Origin: Strongyloides papillosus
Taxonomy: Eukaryota > Nematoda > Chromadorea > Rhabditida > Strongyloididae
DNA length: 64,000 nucleotides
Assembly (NCBI GenBank): GCA_005656395.1
Contig: SRSI01000060.1
Coordinates: 1,240,001 to 1,304,000 of the forward strand
Direction of reading: 5' to 3'
Shown here: piece after piece, positions 38,659 to 50,436 of the stretch
How positions within the stretch are numbered: the first letter of the stretch is position 1
Layout of the letters: every line of letters starts with the position of its first letter
Notes under the pieces: generated by a model
Seen by the model: only the letters and a program-made list of their open reading frames with translations
Database searches by the model: none
Told to the model about the DNA's origin: nothing
Made by a program: the position numbers and the translations under genes

Positions 38659-41040
38659 TATAACACACAAATAAAATAATGTAGTTTTTTATTGAAAAGG
38701 GCTTTATATCGGAATCAAAAATTAAGGTTCTTATATTGAATAACGAGGAAGTGAAAAATGTAATCTTAAAGTATATCACTTAAGAAAATTCAAATTATAC
38801 ATACTTACACAATATATCTTTACATATATGCAAAAAATAAACGTATAAAAGAGCAGAAAATTTTTGACATTTTCCTTACATGCCAAAAGAATGATTTTAA
38901 ATGGGAAGATAAAATTTAAAAAACACAGTGAATTCTCTTTGAATTTAATTATACTTGACTGTTAAAATATAATTGATTGGAAATATATTTAAAGATAAAT
39001 ATTAGATATTTATTATAAAAAAATTAATGAAAAATTAGGAGAAAAAAGTGGTTTTAATTAATTAACAAAAGATTACTCAAATTATATAACATCTCTTTGA
39101 TCAAGAATGTCTGAAACTCATCTATGGCTAAAACAAAATAGATGACATTTTTTGTTTTCCAAAATATCCTTGTTCACTACAAAATTTTTTTGATCTACCA
39201 TTTTATTAAAGATGATATTTTGGTAAGATGGTACCTTGACAATAGTGTATTGAATGTAATTAAATAGTTCCCAGATTTCCTTCCAAATGTTAATTTGTTT
39301 AGCCTTTTTTACCACTCAAAATCTTGTTTTTTTCAAGTATTTAATTTTTCTAAACATATGCAGAAATATAATGAATGAAGCATTAATAATTTTTTTTCTA
39401 ATATAAGTCTATATTTTTAGACTTATTAGTCATCTGATGTGCTTTGCACTTTAGAATATTGAGTAGTCATCGTTTTGAATTAACAGTAATTATCAACGTA
39501 AAATATTCCATTTTAACGATTATAAGTCCAGTTTTTCCTTTTAAAAAATTATTATGAGAAGTTTTATAAGTAATTATTTGTTATGTAGGAAATTTGTTTT
39601 TTCTTGTTTTCAAAAATTCAGAATTCTTCCCTTTTGCTACTTTTAACTGTGAACAAGCCGCAGCATCGCTTCGCTCGTCGCTGCTTGCCCGCAGGGCTGG
39701 GTCTTTTTTCCATAAACAGCAACTCCCTGCGCTCATCGCTACTTGCAGAAAATTTTAAAAATATTTAGAATTTAAAAAATTTTAAAATCTTTTGTTTTAT
39801 AATAACATACATTTTAAAATTCCAAGTAATATTTTTGTACTTTATAATATTCATAATTATTATTAAAATTTTATAGGCTTTTGAACATTAAAAGTTTTTA
39901 AAATATATTTATCAAAATTGTTTTATTACATATCCTTATGATTTTAAATTCATTTGATATTCTTAGTTTGAATAATTTTTTACAAATTTTTAACATAAAA
40001 ATAAAAAATTAAGAATAATGTTTACGTTAGACTTCTAATTAATATTAAAATGCAAGTTTTAGGTTATTAAATATGATGAAAATAAAGATTAGTTTAAAGT
40101 TTGGCTAATTTTCTAAAATATTAATAATATTTGAGGTTGATCATAAGTATTTCATAATTATTTAACTTAAAATAATCCAACTTTTGCGATTGTTATTTTA
40201 TATTTTCGCATTTTGGTTACATAATAAAAAATACTTTTAAAAATTTAATGCATATTTTTTATTTTGTTTTATATTTTTCTGAAAAAACTTTTTAAAATGT
40301 ATTATAAAAATTATAAAAATAAGAATATAAATTTTGAATGTATTCAAAGTGATAAAAATATTTCTCTAAGTTGATAAGATTAAAAATAAATCAAAACAAT
40401 TAGTCGAACATTTTTCGTATTAAAAAATTTATATAAGCTTTAAAAAACTATAAATATATTTAAATGAAAGTATTGGTGATTTTTTGAATAAAATATTATA
40501 AAATTTACTTTTAAAATGCATTGATAAAAAAATTCAACTTAAAAATTTAGGTAACTTTTTTTTCAAATTCTTATAAAGCATAGAAAAACTTATAGATATT
40601 TTTAAATTTTTTAAAAAATAAATATGTGCATCGCTATATTATAAATTTGTAAACATTTTTTCAAAATTTTTAATATGCATGGCTAGATTGTGGTATTTTG
40701 AGACAATTTAGTTTAGATCATTTTAACATAAAAAGATTTAGAGTTAAAAATCTATTCTATTCTAGAATAAATGGTATTTAATAAAAATTTTGTTAAATTT
40801 CAAATAGCCAAATATAATTTGATTTTATTTTTTTTTATCATATCTTAATAATTGTCATATGTCATATATTACACTGATTGAAAAAAATCTTAATAGGCAC
40901 AAAAGTTACATATAATTAAATAAAAACCAATTTTTCCACCTATCCTATCTACTATGTTCTTAAAAATATAATTTGATATTTAAAATTGTTTAAAACAATT
41001 AATCCAATGACTTTTATGAATTGTTGTTTTTTGTTCTTCT
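38659..41040. other. Non-coding flank of the transposon island
   Basis: This stretch is AT-rich apart from the GC-rich patch at 39652-39746. A 65-codon open frame at 39118-39315 on the minus strand is less AT-monotonous than its surroundings. It could be a decayed transposase or gene fragment, but it has no recognisable motif and is not called. Confidence 0.4.
39652..39746. repeat. GC-rich patch with imperfect direct repeat
   Basis: About 95 bp of markedly higher G+C than everything around it. A CGCTCGTCGCTGCTTGC block at about 39672-39688 recurs imperfectly as GCGCTCATCGCTACTTGC at 39729-39746. The first block is partly self-complementary. No gene or RNA family was recognised. Confidence 0.4.
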
Positions 41041-42660
41041 TTCAAAGAATCAATTGTTCTTGTAATTTTTTATTTTAGGAGATTACAAATTTTAATATTA
41101 TTCTCACAGAAGTAGATGTATCTCAAGAGCAAAAATTCAAATGAAGCTAATATTTATTTTTTCTATCGAGCATATTAAAATGAATTTTTTATTTAAAAAA
41201 AAGATGCATGTAACGAAAACCCTTTAGGAGGTAAACTTTTTCTCTGAGATATAGGGAAATTTTCGATGACTTACTATTTTCGGGATCGAACTTTTTTGTA
41301 AATTTTATTGTTTATATGTAACAACCATAAGAAATTGCACGTAAATGTGAAATTTCTAGTTATTAGGATCATTTTTAAAAAGTTTTAGGGGATCACAACA
41401 TTTCAAGATTATTCTCATTAAAATAGACGTATCTCAAGAGCAAAAATTCAAATGAATCTAATAATTATTTTTTCTATCGAGCACATTAACATGCATTTTT
41501 TATTTTTATAGAAATAAGTACAGAAAACGAAAACTATTTAAAGAAGTAAACTTTTCTTCTAAAATAGGGGGAAATTTTCGATGACTTACTATTTTCGGGA
41601 TCGGACTTTTTTGGTAAATTTTATTGTTTGCATGTAAATAATCATTAGAAATTACATTTATATGTGAAATTTTGAATAAAAAAATCAGTTTTGAGGGAAA
41701 AATTGAAGTACCGAATTTCAAAATATAGTACTTAATGAGATGTATCTCGACGACGGATAATGGGATTAAGACGATCTATATGTCATTCGATAGAGAATTA
41801 AATTTCACATAAATTCTGTGAACATTTTATATTGAAAAAGTTTCATCTTTGCATACTTTTTTTTTAAAATTTAAAAATTAGAAAAAAAAATTGACCAATT
41901 TGTTTTTTGACTAACTCAAGAATGAAAAAAGATAAATGAACGGTTAATATCTTAAAATGTTCACAACAAATTTCTCTAGGGGGGAAATTCAAGACATTTT
42001 AAAAAAATGGACGTATTGAAACTTTTTTCCTTTCTTGAAACTAAAAAATACCACTTTTTTAGAAAATTAAAAAATCACTTTTTTCTTTATATCTCGAGAA
42101 CGGATAAATGAATCAACATGATATATATATCATTCGATAGATAATTTAATTCTACATAAAAGTTGTTAAAACACTTTATTCAAAAAGTCTCATCTTGACA
42201 TACTTTTTTTAAAAAAATACAAAAACTTTTTTGCAAAAAATTTTTTTTCAAACAATTTCTGCAACGGTTTTATGGTACTTAAAGTTTTTCGATTTTCTTG
42301 GGATTATACTCAAAATGTAAGTTAAAGAGAAAAATAGGATGGCTTTTTTTCTTTTTTTCGATTTCCTTCTCTGAATCCTGATATATCATTTTAAAATGTA
42401 AGAATTTAGGTTTTTTTCGACCATTTTGGAAAAAATCCAAAATCTCAAGAATGAACTTGAAATTTTAACTTTTTTTTATTTTTATATTATTAGTATCTAA
42501 AACTATATATACCTGTAAAATTTCAGACAAAGCGAATAACTCTAAGGGGGTCAAGACTAACACACCAAAACACCTTTAAGTAGCTGTATCTCAAGAACGG
42601 GACTTCAGATTAAAAAAATATTGCGTTTTTTGAAATCAGCACATAAAGTTACATATATTA
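41040..42660. repeat. Divergent tandem repeat field with a recurring TATCTCRAGAACGG-like motif
   Basis: Segment about 41075-41345 is repeated with divergence at about 41395-41640. Shared blocks are GTATCTCAAGAGCAAAAATTC, TTTTTCTATCGAGCA and GGAAATTTTCGATGACTTAC. A second pair of related blocks starts at about 41738 and 42095 (TATCTCGACGACGGATAA / TATCTCGAGAACGGATAA, each followed by a CATTCGATAGA block and a CATCTT..CATACTTTTTTT block). A fifth motif copy (TATCTCAAGAACGGGA) is near 42590. I see no intact frame, and its origin is unknown. Confidence 0.6.
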
Positions 42661-43120
42661 AGATATAAAAAAGTTTCAATATCGAAAATAATTTACACAT
42701 GCTTCTTACTCCTCTAAATAAAGTGGGGATATAAAAAGATAATTTTATGTTTTTTCCTACATGAAAAAAATTCATTTTTTCGTAAATCATTTTCAAACAT
42801 TGTTCAAATGGGATACCATATAATATTGTTTTAGTGAAGTTTAAATAAATTTTCCCATTCATAACATGTGATTACAAAAGATAACCGTTGGTTTTTTTTC
42901 TGCCAAAATAACGATATTCAAAAAAATTAGTTCCTGTGTTTTGGTAATTTCTTTTTCTTCGATTATTTTTTTTAGTGCAATGATTTTTCTGAATTGATAA
43001 GTCTAAGTTTTCAATAATCAATTATTTTTAGAATCATCGTCACTCTGTAATTTCAACTTTTCTGATTTCAGGATGTCTACATTTTTTTCAGTTTACTGAA
43101 TGTATTTGATTGATATGAAT
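42661..43120. other. Spacer left of the pogo-type element, nothing recognised
   Basis: AT-rich, with no gene seen. It may belong to the decayed repeat field on its left. Confidence 0.4.
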
Positions 43121-44616
43121 TACCCTAAAATCCTGTGTATAAGGCGCCTATGGTAGACAAGAAAATGATCAAACGTTCATGTGTTCTCTCGAGAGGAAGC
43201 TCGTGTTTTTACTTCCATTATTTGATTTTTTTTAACAATTTGATAAGATGATTAAACGTAAATCATATACAGCGAATGAGAAACGTGCTGCAATTAAACA
43301 TGCCGAAGTTTATGGAACGGCAAGTGCAGCCAATAAATTTGAAGTAAACCAAAGAATGATACAGAAATGGGTTCAAATGAAAGAAAAATTAGAAAATTGT
43401 GATCGAAATAAAAGGGCATTTAGAGGAAAACCAGCACAATACCCTGATGTTGAAGAAAAAATAAAGGCGTGGGTTTTAGAAAGAAGAGAAAATAACAGAG
43501 CCGTACCTGAAAAGGTTCTTAGGAAGAAAGCTGTACAAAAGCAGCAGCTAATCATCCAAATTTTGTTGCATCGTCACAATGGTGTCAAAATTTTTTAAGA
43601 AGAAATGATTTGTCCTTAAGAAGAAGAACCAGCGTTGGCCAACCATTGCCTGAAAACCACTTGGAAAAAATTAGAAGTTTCAGAAATTTTGTGATGGAAG
43701 AAACAAGAAATATTGCACCATGCAACATTGGTAATTTTGATGAAGTACCAGTACCTTTTGACATCGTCTATGAAAGGACAGTACATGCTAAAGGCGACGA
43801 TTGCGTGAAAATAGATACCACGGGACACGAGAAATCTAATTTTACTGTCGTACTTGGTGTAACTGCTTCTGGTGAAAAGCTGAAACCAATGATAATTTTT
43901 AAAAAGAAATTGTTACCAAAAGGTAACTTTCCACCCAATGTTGTAATAAAAGTGAATGATAAGGGTTGGATGACAGAAGATATCATGAAAGAATGGATTG
44001 AAGAAGTTTGGAAGGAAAGACTACATTATAATCCTGATAGTAGAAATTCTTTGTTGATATTTGATTCAGCTAGAAGCCATTTGACAGAAGGTGTACGTGA
44101 AGCATTACAACAATCATCCAAAATAGCTGTCATTCCTGGTGGTTTAACAAGATTTCTACAACCACTTGATGTTAGTGTAAACAAACCTTTTAAAGATGGT
44201 TTACGACAACGATGGGAAGACTGGATGGAAGATAAAGAAAATGCTGAATATACTAAGGGTGGTAGAAGAAAGCGTTGTAGCTATGAGAAAGCGGCATGGA
44301 TAGTTAGCGATAGTTTCAATGCGCTTTCATCTGATACAATTATTAATGGTTTTAATAAGGCATTAGTAAATATACCGGATGAAGAAACAGAGAAATATAT
44401 CCATAATTTCGAAGCAATGGAAATCGATGAATGAAAAATTATTCTATTTTGTTTGTATATTTAGTTTCGGTGATAAAAATAAATGTTAACTGGTAGAAAC
44501 AATTTCCAAAATAAAAAGAAAAATGTCTTTCATCGCATGTTTGCAAAAATGCTAGAGAGAACGTTTGTCCAAACTCATAAAAATTAAAAGCGCCTTATAC
44601 ACAGGATTTTAGGGTA
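43121..44616 (+). mobile_element. Pogo/Tigger-type DNA transposon (1492 bp)
   Basis: Perfect 25 bp terminal inverted repeats start CCCTAAAATCCTG and end GGCGC, at 43123-43147 and 44590-44614. They are flanked by TA target duplications (43121-43122 and 44615-44616). The element encloses one transposase gene in two frames. The perfect termini and largely intact coding sequence suggest recent insertion. Confidence 0.93.
43248..44434 (+). pseudogene. Pogo/Tigger-family transposase split by one frameshift
   Basis: The first part, from the ATG at 43248, has an N-terminal helix-turn-helix of the CENP-B/pogo kind (SYTANEKRAAIKHAEVYG, then FEVNQRMIQKWVQ). The second part, read in the -1 frame and ending at 44434, has the DDE_1 catalytic core: NFDEVPVPFD, LLIFDSARSH and GGLTRFLQPLDVSVNKPF. 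These are three acidic residues of the DDD type, with 34 residues between the second and third. Frame 1 is coherent up to VQK near 43541. The -1 frame is coherent from the same point (AAANHPNFVAS). One missing base in the AAAAGCAGCAGC stretch at about 43537-43547 therefore explains the break. A sequencing error or programmed slippage is possible but less likely. Otherwise the reading frame is intact. Confidence 0.88.
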
Positions 44617-44930
44617 AAATGTTTTCTTATAAATTAACATCATTTACGAATTATAAGTAAATAGAATAACTTAGAATTTTTAAAATACTATTTATGTGTG
44701 CATAAAAATTTTATATTCCTGTTTTAATTAATGCTTTCTCTAATATATCAATATCTATTGTCTTGACATTGTAATAATTCTGGAAAACATAACTTATCTA
44801 CAATTAATAAGGATCTGTTTCGTTCAAATACAAAATGTTACAAGCAGTATTATAGACGTGGTATAGATACTAATGACCACGTGTTGACTTCTTTACAGTT
44901 TTTACAATATATCATGTATAATAATTATAA
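44617..44930. other. Spacer between two mobile elements, nothing seen
   Basis: This 314 bp AT-rich stretch has no recognisable gene. Confidence 0.4.
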
Positions 44931-45288
44931 TTAATCCTTTCACGCCCTGATGACGCATATATGCGTCATAAACAAAAATGTTAATGCATAGTGGTAATTT
45001 GTACGGAGGGGGAAAATTTTGGAATAAAGTTATTTCCAGTAATATAAAATACGTACATAAAAAAAGAGAGGAAGAAAGAAATAAATTAAAGATAATAAAA
45101 AAAATAGATATAAATACATTAACAATTATACTTTTTGTTTATTTTTATTTCATAAATATTAATTTTCATTAAAGAAATATATTATAATCTGTTGTCAACT
45201 TTTATTCTATGTGAAAGTACTCTTTCTAGTTTACACACAGATGAATGCGTAATAAAAAGAGAAAAATCTCCGGGCGCGAAAGGGTTAA
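44931..45288 (+). mobile_element. PiggyBac-like TTAA MITE, copy 1 (358 bp)
   Basis: It is bounded by TTAA at both ends (44931-44934 and 45285-45288). The termini are inverted: TTAATCCTTTCACGCCC on the left, TTAACCCTTTCGCGCCC on the right strand. TTAA duplications with CCYTTT-like termini are the signature of piggyBac-class elements. A perfect 20 bp palindrome ATGACGCATATATGCGTCAT sits at 44950-44969. No transposase fits in 358 bp, so it is non-autonomous. Confidence 0.75.
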
Positions 45289-45385
45289 GGAAAATCTATT
45301 ATATCAAAAATAAAATTTTAATAATATACATTCACTGGGCTACTTTAATTAAGTAATATCTTATTCATGAATAAAATTAAATGCT

Positions 45386-45748
45386 TTAACCTTTTCACAA
45401 CCACAGATTTTTCTCTTTGTATTACGTACTCTTCTGTGTGTAAAATAGAAAGAATACTTTCACATAGATAAAAGGTTAACTATGGTTGGTAATATATTTC
45501 TTCAGTAAAAATTAAATAAATAAGTTAAAAATATAATTTTTTTTACTAAAATTTGATTAAATTTACTCTTATATATGATATTTGACTGTTATTTGTTAAT
45601 TTATTTTTCTTCTTTTTCCATACAAATACTGTATAAGGGGTAGAAAACACAATTCCAAAGTTCCTCATCTGTAGTATAAGTTACCACTACACAGTAACAT
45701 TTTTGTTTATGACGCATATATTCGTCATCCGGTCGGAAAAGGGGTTAA
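45386..45748 (-). mobile_element. PiggyBac-like TTAA MITE, copy 2 (inverted, 363 bp)
   Basis: TTAA lies at 45386-45389 and 45745-45748. The left end (TTAACCTTTTCACAACC, then a TTTTTCTCTTTGTATTACG block) matches the right end of copy 1, and the right end carries the GACGCATATA..CGTCAT block of copy 1's left end. The two copies are therefore in opposite orientation, 97 bp apart. The internal palindrome is degenerate here (one substitution seen). Confidence 0.75.
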
Positions 45749-46121
45749 GAATATGATATATTAATAATGATGGCATGAATAATTGTTGATTTAGCAAATA
45801 ATTTCACTAAAATTTTTCCTATAAACAATTGATACGTTAAATTTTTATTTGTTATTCTAATCAAATTGTGCAACACTTTTTAATAAAATGGTTCTATCAT
45901 CTTTTTATGTGTTTTTTAAAGGGTACTTTCTAAAGAATATAGAATTTAAAAAAATCTACTTGTTTTAAACTCTCAACTAATGAATTGATGTTGTTTGAAT
46001 TTCTTACATTTTCCGTCAGATTTATGTCTGTTGCTAGTTAAATGTTCATTACCTTAATTAGGAATTCTGTAATCTAAGAAATAAATTGTAGTGTTAGTCC
46101 TATTTGAAAGTTATTTAATGT
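45749..46121. other. Spacer between mobile elements, nothing seen
   Basis: AT-rich, with no recognisable gene or repeat. Confidence 0.4.
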
Positions 46122-46875
46122 TACACACAAAACCTGATCATGTCGTCACGTGTCGTGCAGTTTATGTAAACCAACATTAGCAGTTTGATGTAAACAAAAT
46201 TTTGCATTTTAATAGAAACTGCATGATGTAATTTATATTAAAAAAATTGATGTGTGGTTTAGGTAAAATGAGGTAGGTTTTTTTGCATATAATGGATCAT
46301 ACGTTCTTTACAAAACTACTATGGTAAAATTTCACAATGCCATTTTATATAATTTTGTAGTAATTATTAATTTTAATAAAAAAGTTTATTTATAACATAA
46401 ATATTATAAGTTTTAAAGTTAAAAATTTTAATTGTCTTAGATAGTAATAAGAATTAAAAAATTTATTAAAAATATTACAATTAAATCATAAGAAAATATT
46501 TGTATTATCAACCGGTACATTAAAAATTAATACAATTAAGTTATAAAAAAGTTTTTTTATCAACCTGTTTATCATCCAATATCTATTTTTCCTGGTCCTC
46601 CTGTTTTTCTTTATCTATAATAAAAAATTACCAACCGATCTTGAGGAAACTTTTAACAATGAAAAAATATATATTATGAATAATCTTAGTATAACAAGAA
46701 ATAGTGGTCAAAAGAATAATAGAAAAGTACTATAACAGAATGGAAGGCATTATTTGAAAAGATTTGTATCTTAGAACAAGGTGCATTACATTTTTCAGGC
46801 ATTTTTAATAGTAATTTTTTATATATATTTTTAAGATTTAAAGGACTATCTTTTTAAGAATACTGAAATAGAAGT

Positions 46876-47443
46876 TTGCAAAATATTATTTTACCTATAA
46901 TCTCTGATAGGACAGTTGAAGAATTATTATCATCAGGAACAAGAAGTAAAATAACAACTGAGATGGATTGCAATAATGATATAAAAGAGGGTATACTTTC
47001 TCTATATGCATCAACAACCTCTGGAGACGGTAACCTTTTCCATGAAGCAGTTATAACTTTAGATACAAAAATACCTATGGATTAGTTCTTAAAAAATCTC
47101 ACGAATCACTAGCACAATTCTTGATGTCTAGTTATAAGGATGGACTTGTTAAAGCTCTGGAGGGATCAGTTAATAATACAAAATCTCATTTATTTGATTA
47201 TTTAATCTTATATGCTGGTAGGTATAAAATAGCAGTATCAAGACCTGGTAAATTTGTAGAAAATTTTATACCTACCTTAAAGAATTCAGCTCAATTTAAT
47301 GAATATGAAATTAGTTTGCTTACTTCAGGACAAGAAGCAGTAATGAAAAATAGTTAAATCAAAAAGAAATACTGATGGTACTTTGAAAAACAAGTAGATA
47401 AAACTATTGAAGGGATAGAAAATTTTGTTATTAATAAGAAATA
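46876..47443 (+). pseudogene. Decayed gene fragment of unknown family, part 1
   Basis: A coding-like stretch (ISDRTVEELLSSGTRSK..) runs to a stop near 47083. The adjacent frame continues coherently across that point (YGLVLKKSHESLAQFLMSS, then DGLVKALEGSV..LILYAGRYK), so a frameshift near 47080 is inferred. The second frame is then interrupted by stops at 47355 and 47373 and goes on as WYFEKQVDKTIEGIENF to about 47443. Amino acid composition is balanced, unlike AT noise. I recognise no domain, and it has none of the transposase motifs seen in the pogo-type element. Confidence 0.5.
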
Positions 47444-47724
47444 ATATTTACTTTAAGTTGAGAGGATCTTGCTCCGAGTTTGTTACAACTAAAAAATTTT
47501 TAATTATTATATAATCAATTTTTTAAAACATACTAATAAAAAAATAAATAAAGTATGATTGTAAAAATCATTTGGAATTTTTGACACTCTTTTGTTTTTT
47601 AGAAAGAAAGGTTTTCACGTAGTTTTAAAATGCATAATAGTTGTTAATTCTTTTTAAAAATAATATTATCTTTTAAATATTTATTCATATATTACCCTAT
47701 TTTCTTTTTTAGACTAAAATTTTA

Positions 47725-47982
47725 ATGTCACCGGATCAAGAGGCTATTATTTCTAAATTGAACACAAGATAGGCTGAATTAATTAATGAAATCAAAAGAA
47801 AAATATTGTTAAAATTAAAAGCCAATTTAAAAACTGAATGTGTAGAATTATCATTTGAAAAAAGCTGTTACAGAGTTCTTAGAGATAACTTTTTAAGAGC
47901 AATAATGAATCTTGACAGGATGGCTTACAGAATGAATGAAGCTGAAAAAAAAGTAAAAACTATAAAAGATAATACCGGATGA
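47725..47982 (+). pseudogene. Decayed gene fragment of unknown family, part 2
   Basis: An ATG at 47725 follows a good splice-acceptor-like TTTTTTAG at about 47705-47712. The frame reads MSPDQEAIISKLNTR, an in-frame TAG, then a helical, charged segment (ELINEIKRKILLKLKA.., AYRMNEAEKKVKTIKDN) to TGA at 47980. The coiled-coil-like composition is clear and the family is not recognised. It may be a later exon of the gene decayed at 46876-47443. Confidence 0.45.
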
Positions 47983-48459
47983 ATTCTTTGATTTTTATTG
48001 GTTGTTTAATTTGTTTTAAAATTAATTTTACCGGTTGTTAAATATTTTTTTATAAGATTTTATCTTGTAATGAATAAACTTTTATTTATTATATTTTGTA
48101 AAGAATTTTTATTATCAATTTTATTTATAAAGTTTAAATCTATGGTTGAGTAAAAAATAATACGTTTTCTTATAAACCAACATAAGGCATTCTTTTATAA
48201 ACCAAACCAGTAATTTGTATATGAAACTGACACATGGGTTTTCTATAAAATCAACACGTTCAGAAAGTTATGAACTGCATAGTGTCAGTTTATGAAAAAA
48301 TGCTTTTGTAGTTTCATGAAAAATGCATACAGTTGTTTATATCAAACCGCTCTATGCATTTTTATTAATTATGGGAGGGTGATCAAACAAAATGCTCGTA
48401 CATTGTATATTGTTTTGTATGGTGGTCATTCAAAATAAAATGATTTGGTTTTGTGTGTA

Positions 48460-49486
48460 ATGAGAAAATAATTTTATTGTTTATTAACTTTTTTAAGCTA
48501 TTGTTTGAATGTAGAATATCGGATATACTGTAGTAAATTATTTGTGTTGCAATAATGCTTTACAAATATCAACTAAACTTTTTGTTAAAAAACAACATTT
48601 TTAATGTAAAACTTTTTTTGCCTTTTATGTATAAGAAGATCGTCTTTTATTCGTTTTTATTCTCAAATCTAACATAAATAAACTAAACGTAATAAAATAT
48701 TTATTGCTGTACGTATCTTTATTGATTTAGATGGTTAGTAATGGTATTGTTTTTTTGCGAATGTATTTATCAATTCTCTAAGCATGTTTAAAATTCTTTA
48801 AACTATGAGCATTATTTTATTTTACCATTCTTTTCATCAAATCAAAAAATGTTTTATTAGCTTTGTAAAAAAATTACATTCGAAAAAATACAATTCTAGA
48901 AAACCTTTGTGTAAGTTTTAATAGAAGAGACAAAGGTCATTAAAAGTGTTATTTTAAAATTATCAATATTTCCAAACTACTTGAAATAGTAAGTTAATTT
49001 CTCTTTGAATTTACGCTGAATTCCTTATTTTTGAATGATACGATAGCAAAACTGATTGTTTCTTCTTTATTCTCTGTCGAATGTTTAATCAATAAATTAT
49101 TTATGTAACATTTGAAAATAGAAATTCAGTTACAAATAGTTACAACGAATAAAAAATATTTGATCTCTAAAATGTAATTCAAAATTAATTCCGTTGATAT
49201 GATAATTTCATTTGGAGTTCTTGTAGATCATCTTATTTTTTTATGTCAAACAATACAATGTTGTCTATATTCAATTTTTGTAGGTGAAACAAGATTGTTT
49301 ATTGTGTTTAAATTAAATTTTTCAATGAAGATGGTTGTTTTTTATCTAGAACGAAAGTTTAATTTTTTATTTTGAAGAAATTACCAATAGATTCAATAAG
49401 AGACTTAATCATTTCTAAAAAAAACTTCTTTCTTTTTTAAAATAATGATCAGTGTTTTTTGCTCAATAGCCAGTTTTCCATTGTAT
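48460..49486. other. Spacer between mobile elements, nothing seen
   Basis: AT-rich stretch of about 1 kb without a recognisable exon or repeat. Confidence 0.4.
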
Positions 49487-50436
49487 TACACACGAAAAAT
49501 AAATGGGACAAATTTCGACATTATTACATAAAATACAGTAAAAATGTCCCACCACTTTGAAATGTCAAAATTTATTCAAATTTTAAAAATATCAGGCAAC
49601 AACAAAAATGTTTTAAATGACGCAAAATGTTTGATTTTCGCATTAGTTTTGTCGTTTTTTTACAAAAATATATACTTTTAATATTTTAAAGTAATTAAAC
49701 ATTTATTTAATCTTAGAAATTTTAAAAATATTACACCCATTTTAGAATCTAATTTGTTTTTATAATATATTATGAAGTGAGTTATCAGAAGCCAATTTCT
49801 TGTAAATTTGTTAACGTTTTAACAAAAATCACTTTTTTAAATAACCTATTAACACCAATAAATTTAAAAATTTTACAACAACAATAAAAAAGAGTGATAA
49901 TTATCTAACCATACAAAGTAATGTTTGTTGGAAATATTATCTTAGTATTTGCTATTTTTCTTATTTAAATTAAAATATTTAAAAAATTTTTTTTACTATA
50001 AACAAAACGTATAATGTTTTAAAATTTTAAATCAGTTTGACGTTTTAAGATGATCTTGAAAAACAGTATAAAAAAGTTGAGTCATCAAATGAATATAGCT
50101 TTATATAAAAATCTATTATATAGTTATTCAAACAATTGAAGAATATCTAAAAATACTATCATATGTCGATAAATACTCTTTATAAAAGCATTTATAATGT
50201 TATATTAAGTTAAATTTTAATATTGTATTTTAAAATGTATTGTAAAAAATAACTTAAGCTTTAAAATAAAAACAATAAAATATAAAAATAAAAACTTATT
50301 TTAATTATTGCTATAATTTTTTGTGCGAAATAATTGCATTAAAATTATCGTAAATCAAAGAAAATTCAAGCTTTATTAGGTGGGACAGATTTATTACATT
50401 TACGCAAATGTGTGTCCCATTTTTTTTTTGTATGTA
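49487..50436 (+). mobile_element. Non-autonomous TA-flanked DNA transposon, copy 3 (~946 bp, diverged)
   Basis: The termini are CACACGAAAAATAAATGGGACA and its diverged inverted partner (TGTCCCA..TGTATG), flanked by TA at 49487-49488 and 50435-50436. The interior follows copy 1 in the same orientation (AATGTCCCACC on the left, TAGGTGGGACA on the right) but with more substitutions than copies 1 and 2 show to each other, so it looks older. Confidence 0.8.

Larger units (their letters stand above)
46122..48459 (+). mobile_element. TA-flanked 2.3 kb element with CACACAAAACC termini and decayed reading frames
   Basis: Inverted termini CACACAAAACC (46124-46134 and the reverse complement ending at 48457) share a further ATCAT block at the same offset. 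They are flanked by TA at 46122-46123 and 48458-48459. The first nine bases equal those of the ~950 bp family, suggesting relatedness. The interior holds the broken open frames at 46876-47443 and 47725-47982. The termini are short, so the boundary call is moderate. Confidence 0.55.

Noticed and set aside
43541..43547. Programmed -1 frameshift in the pogo transposase
   Set aside because: The site lacks a canonical X XXY YYZ heptamer, and relatives use one frame; a simple base loss or sequence error is more economical.
44978..45172. 64-residue frame inside the TTAA MITE
   Set aside because: It lies within the repeat interior and is K/I/Y-rich after the first residues; no transposase motif.
46876..47357. 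Annexin-like flavour of the decayed frames (KALEG..LILYAGR)
   Set aside because: Only vague spacing resemblance; the calcium-binding GxGT motifs of annexin repeats are absent.
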